DNA of 29,867 bases from 2-01-FULL-51-21 sp964348955 (GCA_964348955.1 CAYGEN010000005.1:1-29867); one strand, 5' to 3'. Numbered from the stretch's first letter, positions 7,090 to 15,763 are shown. A program made the numbers and translations. Notes: generated by a model from the sequence alone, not told the origin.

Positions 7090-8157
7090 ATGGCAAAGGA
7101 CTACTACCACATTCTCGGTCTGCAGAGGAACGCCAGCAAAGAAGACGTCAAACGGGCCTTTCGCAAACTCGCGCACCAATTCCACCCCGACAAACAGGGT
7201 GGTAACGAGGCAAAATTCAAAGAGGTGAGCGAGGCGTACAGCATTTTATCCGATGAGAAAAAGCGTGCGGAGTACGATTCTTACGGGCATGTTTTTGGCG
7301 GCGGCTCGCAAGGCGCTGACGCGCGTGGTTTTGATTTTTCTGGCTTTCAGGGCGCGGCTGGATTTGAAGAGTTTGACCTTGGAAACATTTTTGGCGGGTT
7401 CAACGATATTTTCGGCGGAAACCGCGCAGAGGTGAGCCGTGGGCGCGACATTTCCATTGACCTTGAGATTTCTTTTCGTGATGCCGTTTTTGGCAGTGAG
7501 CGCAATATTCTTATAGCCAAACTCTCCACGTGTCTTGCCTGCACTGGAACGGGCGCTCAAAAGGGAAGTACAATGGAAACCTGCACGACCTGCAACGGCA
7601 ACGGAAAAGTTCGCGAGACGCGCAATTCTATTTTGGGCACCTTCACCAATGTGCGAACGTGCAGTGTTTGCAACGGCTTTGGCAAAATTCCAAAAGAAAA
7701 GTGCTCATCGTGCCGGGGACTCGGCGTTCTGCGTAGAGAAGAGGAAATTTCTGTAACCATTCCTCCCGGACTGGATGAAGGAGAAGTTATCCGTTTGGGA
7801 GGAATGGGGGAAGCAATCGCGGGCGGCACTGCCGGGGACTTGTATGTGAAGGTGCATGTCATTCAGGACCCCGTGTTTCGCAAAGAGGGAAGTAATTTGG
7901 TTATGCCGCTTGATATCAAATTAACCGATGCGCTTATCGGGGCGGAGTATCCTCTCATGACCTTTGATGGCAAGATAACGGTTAAAATTCCGAGCGGCGT
8001 ATCGTTCGGCGAGGTCTTGCGCATCCGCGGCAAAGGGGTGCCGATGGGCCATGGCAGGCGCGGCGACCTTCTCATTAAGCTGATTATCAAACTGCCGAAC
8101 AAGCTTTCTCGCCACGCAAAAAAACTTCTTGAAGACCTGCGAGGAGAGGGGATTTAA
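7090..8157 (+). CDS. dnaJ: Chaperone protein DnaJ (Hsp40)
   Basis: DnaJ delivers substrates to DnaK and stimulates its ATPase. The start at 7090 gives MAKDYYHILGLQRNASKEDV, the canonical N terminus; the in-frame extension upstream runs through the terminator and is not coding. The 355-aa protein has a J domain (residues 1-65, HPD at about 36-38), a Gly/Phe-rich linker (about 70-115), and a zinc-binding region with four CxxCxGxG motifs (CLACTGTG, CTTCNGNG, CSVCNGFG, CSSCRGLG; about 155-220). Two beta-barrel C-terminal domains follow (IPPGLDEGEVIRLGGMGE...). It is type I DnaJ and complete. Its own extended -10 makes a leaderless mRNA likely. Confidence 0.97.
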   Translation: MAKDYYHILGLQRNASKEDVKRAFRKLAHQFHPDKQGGNEAKFKEVSEAYSILSDEKKRAEYDSYGHVFGGGSQGADARGFDFSGFQGAAGFEEFDLGNIFGGFNDIFGGNRAEVSRGRDISIDLEISFRDAVFGSERNILIAKLSTCLACTGTGAQKGSTMETCTTCNGNGKVRETRNSILGTFTNVRTCSVCNGFGKIPKEKCSSCRGLGVLRREEEISVTIPPGLDEGEVIRLGGMGEAIAGGTAGDLYVKVHVIQDPVFRKEGSNLVMPLDIKLTDALIGAEYPLMTFDGKITVKIPSGVSFGEVLRIRGKGVPMGHGRRGDLLIKLIIKLPNKLSRHAKKLLEDLRGEGI

Positions 8158-8167
8158 GAAAGAAATC

Positions 8168-8719
8168 ATGGAATCTACCACGACGGTCGGCGGGCTTATT
8201 TCGGGAAGTGTCGCAACTACGGTTGCCAATACCATCGGCTCTTTCTCACTCCCAATCGATATCACCGTAGTCCTCGTACTCTTTCTCGCGCTTTTTGGCA
8301 TCGGGTTTCTATTGAAAAAAGGGCACTTCATTGGATTCATTGCCTCACTGTACTTTGCCATTCTCCTCTATCTTCGCGTACCCAACCTTGACCGCCTGCT
8401 CATATCAACGGGTACGCCGCTCTTTTCGTTCTTGTCCCACCTGCTCGTTTTCTTCCTATTTGTAGTTGTTGGCTTTGTTCTTATGCGGCAAATTGTCGCC
8501 GTTAATCCCTCCTATCGCTCGCTATTTCGGTTTCTGGAAATTGCGCTCCTCGCCGCAACTACCGCAGGACTTCTCATCGCTCTTTCCTATCACGTCATAC
8601 CTCTCGCGTCCTTGTATGACTTTGCCCCAATGATTGACCGTTTCTTTGTAGAGAGCAACTACTTCTTCTGGTGGCTTCTCGCTCCGCTTTTCGCTATCAT
8701 TATTACTACCCGCCGATAA
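8168..8719 (+). CDS. Small integral membrane protein, unknown
   Basis: With the start at ATG 8168, 10 nt after dnaJ, the product is 183 aa and mostly hydrophobic. About five predicted membrane segments are visible: roughly residues 30-48, 53-73, 83-109, 122-143 and 163-179. The first loop holds a short KKGH motif, and the protein ends in a basic TTRR. No catalytic motif is recognised. Similar short membrane proteins of unknown function are common in CPR genomes. Its position directly behind dnaJ suggests co-transcription, but no functional link can be argued. Confidence 0.75.
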   Translation: MESTTTVGGLISGSVATTVANTIGSFSLPIDITVVLVLFLALFGIGFLLKKGHFIGFIASLYFAILLYLRVPNLDRLLISTGTPLFSFLSHLLVFFLFVVVGFVLMRQIVAVNPSYRSLFRFLEIALLAATTAGLLIALSYHVIPLASLYDFAPMIDRFFVESNYFFWWLLAPLFAIIITTRR

Positions 8720-8732
8720 ACTAATCTACCGT

Positions 8733-9809
8733 ATGCAGGAAATATCCTTTGAGAGCTTACCGGAGTTTGATAATCATAAATTAATTACTTTTCTTTCGGA
8801 CCAATCTGTCGGGCTAAAGGCATTTGTAGCAATCCATAATGATACGATTGGCCCCGCCATGGGAGGCACGCGCATGTGGCAATTTGCCTCCGAAACAGAG
8901 GCGCTTCGGGACGCGCTCAATCTTTCAAAAGCGATGACCTATAAGTGCGCGATGGCCGGTGTGAAATTTGGTGGAGGGAAAGGAGTCATTATCGCGGACC
9001 CAAAAAGTAAGAATAAAATAGACCTTCTCCGTAGCTATGTACGTCTTGTGGGGGATTATTTCGGTCCGAGGTTTAGAACGGGAACTGATGTGGGTATTAC
9101 TGATGAGGATATACAGGCGGTAAGTGATAACAATCAGTATCTAGTTGGTGTATTGGACAACAGGCTTTTTCGGCGTCAGTCGGACAAATTAAGCACGTCA
9201 AAAATAGCTGCGCTTGGCGTCCTATACGGGATTCGGGGCGTATTTGATAACGCGTTTGGCGACACGAATCTTGAAAACAGGAGATTTGCAATAAAGGGCC
9301 TTGGTAAGACCGGGTCCGAGCTGACTCGGCTTATTATAGACGCGGGTGGCGAGGTGGTCGCCGCTGATGTTGATGAGGCAAAGGTTGCCAAAATTACAAA
9401 GGAATTACCGAGTGTTCGTATTGTAACCCCAGAGAAAATACATTCGGAAAAAGTTGACGTCTTCTGTCCCTGTGCGCTTGGTTGCGATTTTGACGATGTC
9501 ACGGTTAAAGAGTTGCGTTGTAAATTTATCGTCGGTGCCGCTAACAACCAACTTGCGACGTCTAGTGCGGGAGATAGCATTTGGAAAGCGGGTATTCTCT
9601 ATGCCCCTGACTATGTGGTGAATTCCGGAGGACTTATAAATGTTGCAGACGAATTAGAGCCCGATGGTTACCATAAAGACCGCGTGCTTGCGCGTACGCG
9701 CGCGATTAAACAAACGGTCGAGCGGATTGTTGAGCGCGCAAAAAAACAAAACCAGTCCACACATCGCATTGCCGACCAAATGGCTGAAGAAATTTTCAAA
9801 GGAAAATGA
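8733..9809 (+). CDS. Leu/Phe/Val dehydrogenase family protein
   Basis: This family reversibly deaminates branched-chain or aromatic amino acids with NAD+ to give 2-oxo acids and ammonia. The 358-aa length matches. Visible features are the substrate glycine loop GPAMGGTRMW (40-49), MTYKCAMAGVKFGGGKGVI with the two active-site lysines at 71 and 83 (same 12-residue spacing as in leucine dehydrogenase), Asp in GTDVG (about 119), the Rossmann fingerprint GLGKTG (189-194) with an acidic residue at the end of the second strand, and the NSGGLINV segment (297-304). All expected catalytic residues are present. Exact substrate is not decidable from sequence. The stop codon overlaps the next ATG (ATGA), so it is coupled to the PaaK-like ligase and should feed or serve that pathway. 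Confidence 0.9.
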   Translation: MQEISFESLPEFDNHKLITFLSDQSVGLKAFVAIHNDTIGPAMGGTRMWQFASETEALRDALNLSKAMTYKCAMAGVKFGGGKGVIIADPKSKNKIDLLRSYVRLVGDYFGPRFRTGTDVGITDEDIQAVSDNNQYLVGVLDNRLFRRQSDKLSTSKIAALGVLYGIRGVFDNAFGDTNLENRRFAIKGLGKTGSELTRLIIDAGGEVVAADVDEAKVAKITKELPSVRIVTPEKIHSEKVDVFCPCALGCDFDDVTVKELRCKFIVGAANNQLATSSAGDSIWKAGILYAPDYVVNSGGLINVADELEPDGYHKDRVLARTRAIKQTVERIVERAKKQNQSTHRIADQMAEEIFKGK

Positions 9810-11305
9810 AAGCATACCCGCGTCTTTCAGAAAAACAAATACTTCAGCAGTTTAAAACCAAGAACTCTGCTTTTTGGAACAAGGTCAAAAATGACCGCGT
9901 ATTGGATATCTTCCACCGCGCCGCGCTCAATGTGCCCGCATATAGTTCTTTCTTGGCTAAGCACAACATTTCTCCGTCAAACATCAAAACGCTTAAAGAC
10001 TTTGAGGGCATCCCCTCATTGAGTAAAAAGAATTACTTGCGGAAGTATCCCTTTAAGGACTTGTGCTGGAAAGGAGACCTCGTAAAACCAATTGTATATA
10101 CCGCCACTTCCGGTTCCACCGGTGAGCCGTTTTACTTCCCTCGGGAGTCTCGTCTTGATTGGGAATATTCGGTGCTTGCGGAACATTTTTTAACTATCAG
10201 TTCATCCAAAAGTGAAGGTCCTGTACTCTTAATTGTTGCATTTGGGATGGGAGTTTGGATAGGAGGTGTCTTTACCTATCAAGCGTTTGAAATCGCAGGC
10301 AAGCGTGTCGGAAATATTTCCATCATAACGCCTGGCATAAACAAAAAAGAAATATTTCACGCGCTAAAGTTTTTAGCGCCAAATTATGCGGAGGTGATTC
10401 TTGCCGGCTATCCTCCATTTCTAAAAGACATCGTTGACGAAGCGTCGGATAACAAGGTGAATTTTAAAAAAATGTCCGTTCGGTTTCTTTTTGCCGCGGA
10501 ATCGTTCAGTGAAAAATTTCGCGATTATCTCGCGAAAAATGTGGAGCTTGGCAATCCATATTTGGACACATTCAATATCTATGGAAGCGCCGACCTCGGC
10601 GCAATGGCATTTGAAACGCCCACAAGCATTCTGATTCGGCGGCTTTCCCTGGAGAACAAAAAACTTTTTGCCGATATCTTTTCTTCCATTAAAAAAATTC
10701 CAACTCTTGCGCAATACAATCCCCATTTCATTAACTTTGAAGAGCAGAGCGGGGAGATTTTTGTTACCGCCGACAACACCCTGCCGCTTGTTCGGTATGC
10801 GATAGGAGATTCCGGTGGTGTTCTCACATTTTCAGAAATGCAAAACCATCTTCTTGAGAGCGGTATCAATCTTAAAAAGGAAGCTGAGAAAGTTGGCATC
10901 AAATGTCTTTATGAGCTCCCATTTGTCTTTGTCTATGAGCGAAAAGATTTTTCAACAACGCTCTACGGTCTGCAGATTTATCCCGAGCACATCCGAGAGG
11001 CGCTCCTGAATCCGGGCATAAGCCCATATCTCACCGGCCGCTTTACGGCACTCACTAAATTCAACCGCAGTCAGAATCAATATCTTGAAATACACATTGA
11101 ACTTCAGCATAAGAAAAAAGTGTCCGGGCAATTAAAAAAACGTGTTTTGGATCAAATTGTGACGGCCCTCCATCTCAAAAATTCAGAATTTCGGGAACTG
11201 CATAGCCACCTCGGAAAGCGCGCCCTCCCAAAAATTGTCTTCTGGCCCGCCGAACACCCTGCGTACTTCAAGCCGGGCATTAAACAAAAATGGGTAATTA
11301 AATAG
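9806..11305 (+). CDS. PaaK/CapK-like AMP-forming ligase
   Basis: Members of the ANL adenylating superfamily activate a carboxylate as acyl-AMP, usually passing it to CoA or another nucleophile. The 499-aa protein shows the phosphate-binding loop TSGSTGEP (101-108), an aromatic/Gly core NIYGSADLG (257-265) and LVRYAIGDSGG (328-338), the counterpart of the RYRTGD motif of phenylacetate-CoA ligases. A C-terminal domain (about 395-495) has an ACP/ANL-C-like fold pattern. The substrate is unknown. It overlaps the dehydrogenase by 4 nt and lies 3 nt before the ThiF-like gene, which points to a single pathway. It is long for PaaK (about 430), with extra N-terminal residues. Confidence 0.82.
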   Translation: MKAYPRLSEKQILQQFKTKNSAFWNKVKNDRVLDIFHRAALNVPAYSSFLAKHNISPSNIKTLKDFEGIPSLSKKNYLRKYPFKDLCWKGDLVKPIVYTATSGSTGEPFYFPRESRLDWEYSVLAEHFLTISSSKSEGPVLLIVAFGMGVWIGGVFTYQAFEIAGKRVGNISIITPGINKKEIFHALKFLAPNYAEVILAGYPPFLKDIVDEASDNKVNFKKMSVRFLFAAESFSEKFRDYLAKNVELGNPYLDTFNIYGSADLGAMAFETPTSILIRRLSLENKKLFADIFSSIKKIPTLAQYNPHFINFEEQSGEIFVTADNTLPLVRYAIGDSGGVLTFSEMQNHLLESGINLKKEAEKVGIKCLYELPFVFVYERKDFSTTLYGLQIYPEHIREALLNPGISPYLTGRFTALTKFNRSQNQYLEIHIELQHKKKVSGQLKKRVLDQIVTALHLKNSEFRELHSHLGKRALPKIVFWPAEHPAYFKPGIKQKWVIK

Positions 11306-11308
11306 AAT

Positions 11309-12427
11309 ATGAATAATCGCGATGCAACATCGTGGCACGCAATACTTGCATCCATTGCAGAGCTTGATGCATATGAGAAACGAGGGGTAATTTTAGTGGA
11401 TGAAACGGAGCGGAATCTGGAGGAACTTTTCCTTCTGCGAAATCCGCGGTTTAAATTTGATAAAAATTATCAAGGCGAGTTGCGAGCATTTCAAGAAAAG
11501 TATCGTGATGAAAAATTTGGTACATGGTTTTATTTTCCCTGGAACAACAACGCCGTCCGCTATTTCCCTGAAAACCTCCATCTTGAGCTTCGCACCGGAC
11601 GCAACAAATATCTTATCACCGAGGAGGAACAGATGCAGTTTTACCATTCAACCGCTGTCTTCCTTGGCATGAGCGTGGGGAGTCATATTGCAATCGTGAT
11701 GACCATGACTGGCGGGAGTCGCCACGTGAAGCTTGCTGATCCGGATATTCTTTCAGGCGATAACCTGAATCGTATCCGCCTTGGTTTTCAAAATGTCGGC
11801 ATATCAAAGGCAATTCTCGTGGCGCGGAAGATTTTTGAAATAAATCCCTATGCAACCGTTGAACTCTATCCGGACGGCATGACTGATACAAACTACAGAG
11901 ACATTTTGAAGGACGCTGATATTGTCTTTGAAGAGATGGATAACCCGTACTGGAAACTCCGTGCGCGTGAACTTGCCAAAGAACGCAGTATTCCGGTCGT
12001 CATGGGTACCGATAACGGCGATGGCGCTATTGTAGACGTGGAGCGCTTTGATGTAAACCCAAAACTCCCGATATTGAATGGCCTTATCGGAAAAATGAGT
12101 GCGGAGCAATTAAAAACGATGAAGCCAAGCGACCTCCCGAAGGTTGCAGGAAAAATTGCCGGTGCCAGCTTGGTGGTTCCGCGCATGCTTCACTCGGTAA
12201 GCGAGGTAGGGAAGTCAATCTACTCATGGCCACAGCTTGGCACCGCGGCAAACATGTGCGGTTCGCTCTGCGCGTATCTCGCCCGCCGCATCATCCTCAA
12301 AGACAAGAAAATCAAATCCGGCCGCTACTCGGTAAACCCCGATGCCATCTTTGAAGCCGGCTACCGTCTAAATTTCTTTTCCCGCAAATGGGCCTTTCTC
12401 AAATTCATCCGCACCATGTCAAAATAA
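11309..12427 (+). CDS. ThiF/E1-like adenylyltransferase, Rv1355c (MoeY) type
   Basis: E1-like enzymes adenylate a carboxylate, often the C terminus of a small protein. The 372-aa product has the ATP-binding loop GMSVGS (120-125), the acidic strand end LADPD (142-146), NLNR with the arginine finger (152-155), Lys167 and the Mg-coordinating Asp211 in EEMDN, so the site looks intact. No CxxC zinc pair is seen. The N-terminal part (WFYFPWNNNAVRYFP and ELRTGRNKYLITEEEQ, about 73-110) and the later GDGAIVDVERFD and SWPQLGTAANMCG motifs recall, from memory, the ThiF half of mycobacterial Rv1355c, where a nitroreductase domain is fused behind it. Here the nitroreductase is a separate downstream gene. 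The activated substrate is unknown. Confidence 0.82.
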   Translation: MNNRDATSWHAILASIAELDAYEKRGVILVDETERNLEELFLLRNPRFKFDKNYQGELRAFQEKYRDEKFGTWFYFPWNNNAVRYFPENLHLELRTGRNKYLITEEEQMQFYHSTAVFLGMSVGSHIAIVMTMTGGSRHVKLADPDILSGDNLNRIRLGFQNVGISKAILVARKIFEINPYATVELYPDGMTDTNYRDILKDADIVFEEMDNPYWKLRARELAKERSIPVVMGTDNGDGAIVDVERFDVNPKLPILNGLIGKMSAEQLKTMKPSDLPKVAGKIAGASLVVPRMLHSVSEVGKSIYSWPQLGTAANMCGSLCAYLARRIILKDKKIKSGRYSVNPDAIFEAGYRLNFFSRKWAFLKFIRTMSK

Positions 12428-12503
12428 ACAAGAGTCGTTTTTGACAGGCAGTTGCGCCACAGACGACAGCAACATACAATTCATGGAAGAAGGGTGGCGT
12501 GCA

Positions 12504-12767
12504 ATGAAATGGGTCTGCTCCAAAGATATTAAGCAAATTCTCAAAATGGCGATTTTATCCCCCTCGGCACACAACAGTCAGCCGTGGAAATTCAAAGTGA
12601 GCGGGGATAGGGTTTCAGTGTATCTAGAGCTTTCGCGAATGCTCTCTGCAAGTGACAAGCATCAGCGACAAGCTTTTGAAAGCGTTGGGTGCGCCATTTA
12701 TGCACTGTTTGTTGTAGCCGGGGCACATGGACACAATCTGGATATCATATCCAATGCTTCTGCTTAA
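12504..12767 (+). pseudogene. N-terminal remnant of a nitroreductase-like gene
   Basis: This 87-codon fragment matches the first part of the intact gene at 12852. The shared elements are SPSAHNSQPWKFKV, the VYLELSRMLSASDKHQRQAFESVGC stretch (VYLE.SRMLS.SDK..RQAFES.GC in both) and the same order and spacing. Identity stops near residue 75 and the frame ends at 12765-12767, so the other two thirds are missing. A 33-nt block (12567-12599) is identical to 12903-12935. The ATG at 12504 follows a purine-rich SD-like stretch; a TTG at 12441 would also be in frame. It may be a decayed original copy left behind when the downstream copy arrived. Unlikely to bind FMN alone. Confidence 0.8.
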
Positions 12768-12815
12768 TAAGTGGCTTAATGCAAGTACCAGAGAGCCCAC
12801 GAGATTTTTTATACA

Positions 12816-12844
12816 TTGGCTATCTATAGTTTTAAGTATAAAAT
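12816..12844 (+). promoter_or_regulatory. Promoter of the intact nitroreductase gene
   Basis: TTGGCT (12816-12821), a 17-nt spacer and TAAAAT (12839-12844) form a sigma-70-type promoter. The -10 ends 7 nt before the ATG at 12852, so the mRNA should have no leader or at most a nucleotide or two. Confidence 0.6.
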
Positions 12845-12851
12845 ATAACCA

Positions 12852-13814
12852 ATGACCGAAGACATAGAAAAGATTATTGCGATGGCCTTGTATGCTCCAT
12901 CAGCACACAACAGTCAGCCGTGGAAATTCAAAGTGGATGGGAAGAAGATTTTTGTATATTTAGAGCCATCCAGAATGCTTTCTGAGAGTGATAAGGAACA
13001 CCGACAAGCTTTTGAAAGCATTGGTTGTGTAGTCAAGGCAGTTGAGATTGTCGCATCACATTATAATTACAGTACAGCTACTTCTTATATTGGAAGAACG
13101 ACCGATGATTTCCTTGCCGTCGAGATTATTTTTGATAAAAAGATCACTAATGAAGAAAGGGATAGTCTTGCACTACTATTGCCAAAAAGAATAACTAATC
13201 GATATCCATATGAAAAAACCCCTTTACCGCCCTCTTTTGTTGAGAGATTAAAACTTTTTAATACAGAAGAAATTCATGTTGATTTGATAGCAGAGAAAAG
13301 CCTTAGAGATAGAATTGCGGATATCACCCTCAAGGCAATGATTGAGACACTAGACAATAAGGGTTTTAGAAAAGAACTTTCTCAATACGTCAAATCAAAT
13401 GTTTCAAGCTCTAAAATCGGAATCCCTGCTTATGGAATGGGTATTCCTACTCCAGTGTCATTTTTTGTGCCAACTTTAATACGATTCTTAAACATTAGTC
13501 GACTAAATAAGCGAAAGGATGAGAAGCTTTTGAAGGAAGGTACCCCTGCTTTTATTGTTATCAGCTCAGTTGACAATCCGGTTTCTTGGATGAAAGTTGG
13601 GATGACATATTTACATATAGCTCTTCTTGCTGAGCAAAATGGGCTTAAAACGGCACCGTGGACAGCTCCAATTGAGACAAGTTCTTACCACAAAGAACTC
13701 CGGCAGCTTCTTGACCTCAAAATGCGACCACAACTTTTGACGCGAATTGGTTATACTAAAAAGGTGACTAGACCAGCTCCTCGTCTCCCTTTACACGTTA
13801 TCTTAGAGAGTTAA
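12852..13814 (+). CDS. Nitroreductase-family flavoprotein
   Basis: The nitroreductase family binds FMN and transfers hydride to varied substrates, including oxidations in peptide and cofactor maturation. The 320-aa protein starts with the family fingerprint APSAHNSQPWKF (15-26), where Ser/His/Asn contact the FMN phosphate. It also has PKRITNRYPYEKTPLP (about 115-130) and a C-terminal SWMKVGMTYLHIALLAEQNGLKTAPW segment, the helix with the second FMN contact. It is closer in layout to the Acg/Rv1355c C-terminal type than to small NfsB enzymes. It follows the ThiF-like gene after a truncated paralogue and has its own promoter. Its coding sequence is visibly more AT-rich than the upstream cluster, a sign of separate origin. 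Confidence 0.85.
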   Translation: MTEDIEKIIAMALYAPSAHNSQPWKFKVDGKKIFVYLEPSRMLSESDKEHRQAFESIGCVVKAVEIVASHYNYSTATSYIGRTTDDFLAVEIIFDKKITNEERDSLALLLPKRITNRYPYEKTPLPPSFVERLKLFNTEEIHVDLIAEKSLRDRIADITLKAMIETLDNKGFRKELSQYVKSNVSSSKIGIPAYGMGIPTPVSFFVPTLIRFLNISRLNKRKDEKLLKEGTPAFIVISSVDNPVSWMKVGMTYLHIALLAEQNGLKTAPWTAPIETSSYHKELRQLLDLKMRPQLLTRIGYTKKVTRPAPRLPLHVILES

Positions 13815-13817
13815 AAG

Positions 13818-15443
13818 ATGCAGGCATTTTCGAACATCGATTTACTCTCTGTAGCAATTGCAATCGCGGGTATTGGTATTCTTGGTGTTGTTGTTTACTT
13901 GAATGACAGAAAAAGTATCACCAACCGGACTGTTTTTGCTTTTTCGAGTGCTGCCATACTTTGGAGCTTATTCAACTACTTACATCTTCAGTTGAATGAC
14001 CACTTTCTTGCCCTTTGGTTTCTTCGAATCCATGGACTTTTTGCAGTCTTTTATACCTTCTTCCTCTATAGACTTTTCGTCATTTTCCCGGAACAAAAAT
14101 ACTCCTTTGGGCACGTACACAGATACTTTCTTACCCCTTTTGTGATAGGCGTTTCCTTGCTTACTCTTACTCCTCTTATTTTTAAAAATATCAATTCTTT
14201 CACTCCTGACGGACGTATTGCAGGAATTAGTGTCGGTCCCGCAATCCCTATTTTTGGATTAACGATATTTTTTCTGGTTGTCGCGGGATTTATTTCGTTG
14301 ATAAGAAAAACTTTTTCTATTGAACATAGGCTAGAGAGAGAAAACTTCATCTTGGTTTTAACAGGCGGGACTATAACATTTATACTTCATATAATATTTA
14401 ATCTCATTCTGCCAGGGGCTTTTAATAATCCGAGGTTCGTACCGCTTGGGGCTGTTTTTATTTTTCCATTTATACTTTTCACTTCCTATGCTATTCTTAA
14501 AAATAAACTTTTTAATGTAAAAGTCGCCGGTGTTTCCATTCTTGTCTTTGCACTTGCTGTGGTGACTTTTGCTGAGGTTGTTTTTGCAGGAAATAACATT
14601 GGGCTCCTTATCTTCAGAGGCACGGTTTTTGTTCTCGTCCTTGCCTTTGGCATTCTTCTTATCCGCGGGGTTCTACGAGAAGTGGAACAGCGGGAATATA
14701 TTCAGATGCTGGCGAAAGACCTTTCAAAAGCGAATTCGCGATTGCGGGAGTTGGACCAGCAGAAGTCGGAGTTTATCTCCATCGCCTCTCACCAGCTCCG
14801 AAGCCCTCTCACGGCTATCCGCGGCTATGCCTCGCTCATCCTTGAGGGTTCGTATGGCAAACTGCCTGCTGGAGCGGAAGAAGCGGTGCGCCGCATCGCG
14901 GATACGGGCCAGCAAATGGTGTATTCCGTTGAGGACTTCCTGAATGTTTCGCGCATAGAGCAGGGGAGAATTAAGTTTGAGCCTATGACGCTTGACCTGC
15001 GCGAACAGCTTGAAAAGGTGGTGCACGAGCTTGGACCAGTTGCGGAGAAGAAGGGCATCAAACTTACCTACGACTTTGAACAAAACCAAAGGTACCAAAC
15101 AAAAGCCGATGAAGGAAAGTTGCGGCAGGTTTTTGCCAATCTCATTGACAACTCCATCAAGTACACCCCCAAGGGCTCGGTGCATGTGAATTTGAGACGA
15201 GCAGGCAATAAAATCCTGACTTCAATATCGGATACGGGAGTGGGCATGTCAAAAGAAACGCTCGGCAAGCTCTTTTCCAAATATATCCGCGCGGAAAACG
15301 CCAGCCGCACCAATGTGGGCGGCACCGGCCTCGGTCTCTACGTTGCCAAAAACTTTGTGGAACTTCACGGCGGCAAAATCTGGGCTGAATCCGACGGGGA
15401 AGGCAAGGGCTCGCGGTTCTTTGTGGAGCTTGGCGCGGGTTAA
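13818..15443 (+). CDS. Sensor histidine kinase with 7TM N terminus
   Basis: The 541-aa protein has an N-terminal membrane region of seven to nine helices (about residues 8-285; HisKA-7TM type), a short coiled coil (285-315) and a complete kinase core. The core has an H-box FISIASHQLRSPLTAIRGY with phospho-acceptor His325, N-box NLIDNSIKYTP (Asn445), G1 box DTGVGM (472-477) and G2 box GGTGLGL (501-507). No receiver domain or response regulator is nearby, so it is an orphan. It starts 3 nt after the nitroreductase. The membrane part is AT-rich like that gene while the kinase core (from about 14650) is GC-rich like the rest of the window, suggesting a mosaic. Its last 135 coding nt are duplicated at 16038-16172. 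Confidence 0.93.
   Translation: MQAFSNIDLLSVAIAIAGIGILGVVVYLNDRKSITNRTVFAFSSAAILWSLFNYLHLQLNDHFLALWFLRIHGLFAVFYTFFLYRLFVIFPEQKYSFGHVHRYFLTPFVIGVSLLTLTPLIFKNINSFTPDGRIAGISVGPAIPIFGLTIFFLVVAGFISLIRKTFSIEHRLERENFILVLTGGTITFILHIIFNLILPGAFNNPRFVPLGAVFIFPFILFTSYAILKNKLFNVKVAGVSILVFALAVVTFAEVVFAGNNIGLLIFRGTVFVLVLAFGILLIRGVLREVEQREYIQMLAKDLSKANSRLRELDQQKSEFISIASHQLRSPLTAIRGYASLILEGSYGKLPAGAEEAVRRIADTGQQMVYSVEDFLNVSRIEQGRIKFEPMTLDLREQLEKVVHELGPVAEKKGIKLTYDFEQNQRYQTKADEGKLRQVFANLIDNSIKYTPKGSVHVNLRRAGNKILTSISDTGVGMSKETLGKLFSKYIRAENASRTNVGGTGLGLYVAKNFVELHGGKIWAESDGEGKGSRFFVELGAG
15303..15437 (+). repeat. Kinase 3'-end repeat, copy 1 (within the intact kinase)
   Basis: This is the segment encoding SRTNVGGTGLGL to VELGA. 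It aligns without gaps to 16038-16172 with about 10 differences in 135 nt. A short stretch (15411-15428) recurs a third time at 17444-17461 with one mismatch. Confidence 0.9.
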
Positions 15444-15499
15444 TTGACTCCCGGAAGGCATCAGTTTTAGGTTTGAGATATAGGGTCTCGTTCAATCAT

Positions 15500-15529
15500 T
15501 TGCTAATCTAAGCTTTGTCGTGGTATACT
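15500..15529 (+). promoter_or_regulatory. Promoter of the hicB-like gene (leaderless)
   Basis: TTGCTA (15500-15505), an 18-nt spacer and the extended -10 TGG-TATACT (15521-15529) are followed by exactly 6 nt and the ATG at 15536. Initiation would fall on the start codon. Confidence 0.7.
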
Positions 15530-15535
15530 GCGCGC

Positions 15536-15763
15536 ATGAGAAGCATTATCCAATTTCAAATTTCTGAAAGCGAGGGGGGCTATGCTGCAGAGGGTGTAGG
15601 TGTCCCTATTGTAACTCAGGGGGATACGCTTGACGAGCTCGCCTCAAATATTCTTGAGGCGGTTGGGTTGTATATAGAAAGCGAAAATCTTGCAGAACTC
15701 GGCTTCTCTACTACTCCGTCAGTGCTAGTAAACTTTGAACTTCCTACGCTTGCGCATGCCTAA
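15536..15763 (+). CDS. hicB: HicB-like antitoxin
   Basis: HicB antitoxins neutralise the HicA mRNA interferase and repress their own operon. The 75-aa product is the partial RNase H-like fold typical of HicB: a beta-strand start IIQFQISESEGGYAAEGVGVP, then TQGDTLDELASNILEAVGLYIE (about residues 30-51), where T.G.T..EA..N..EA is the family pattern. It lacks an obvious C-terminal DNA-binding domain. The start at 15536 is set by the extended -10 6 nt upstream. Its end overlaps the toxin gene by 8 nt, so they are translationally coupled. Order is antitoxin first, the reverse of classical hicAB. Confidence 0.8.
   Translation: MRSIIQFQISESEGGYAAEGVGVPIVTQGDTLDELASNILEAVGLYIESENLAELGFSTTPSVLVNFELPTLAHA

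Noticed and set aside
8733..13814. Azol(in)e-type peptide (TOMM) cluster as a firm call
   Set aside because: E1-like and nitroreductase genes fit superficially, but no precursor peptide or YcaO gene is present and the E1-like protein looks closer to Rv1355c.
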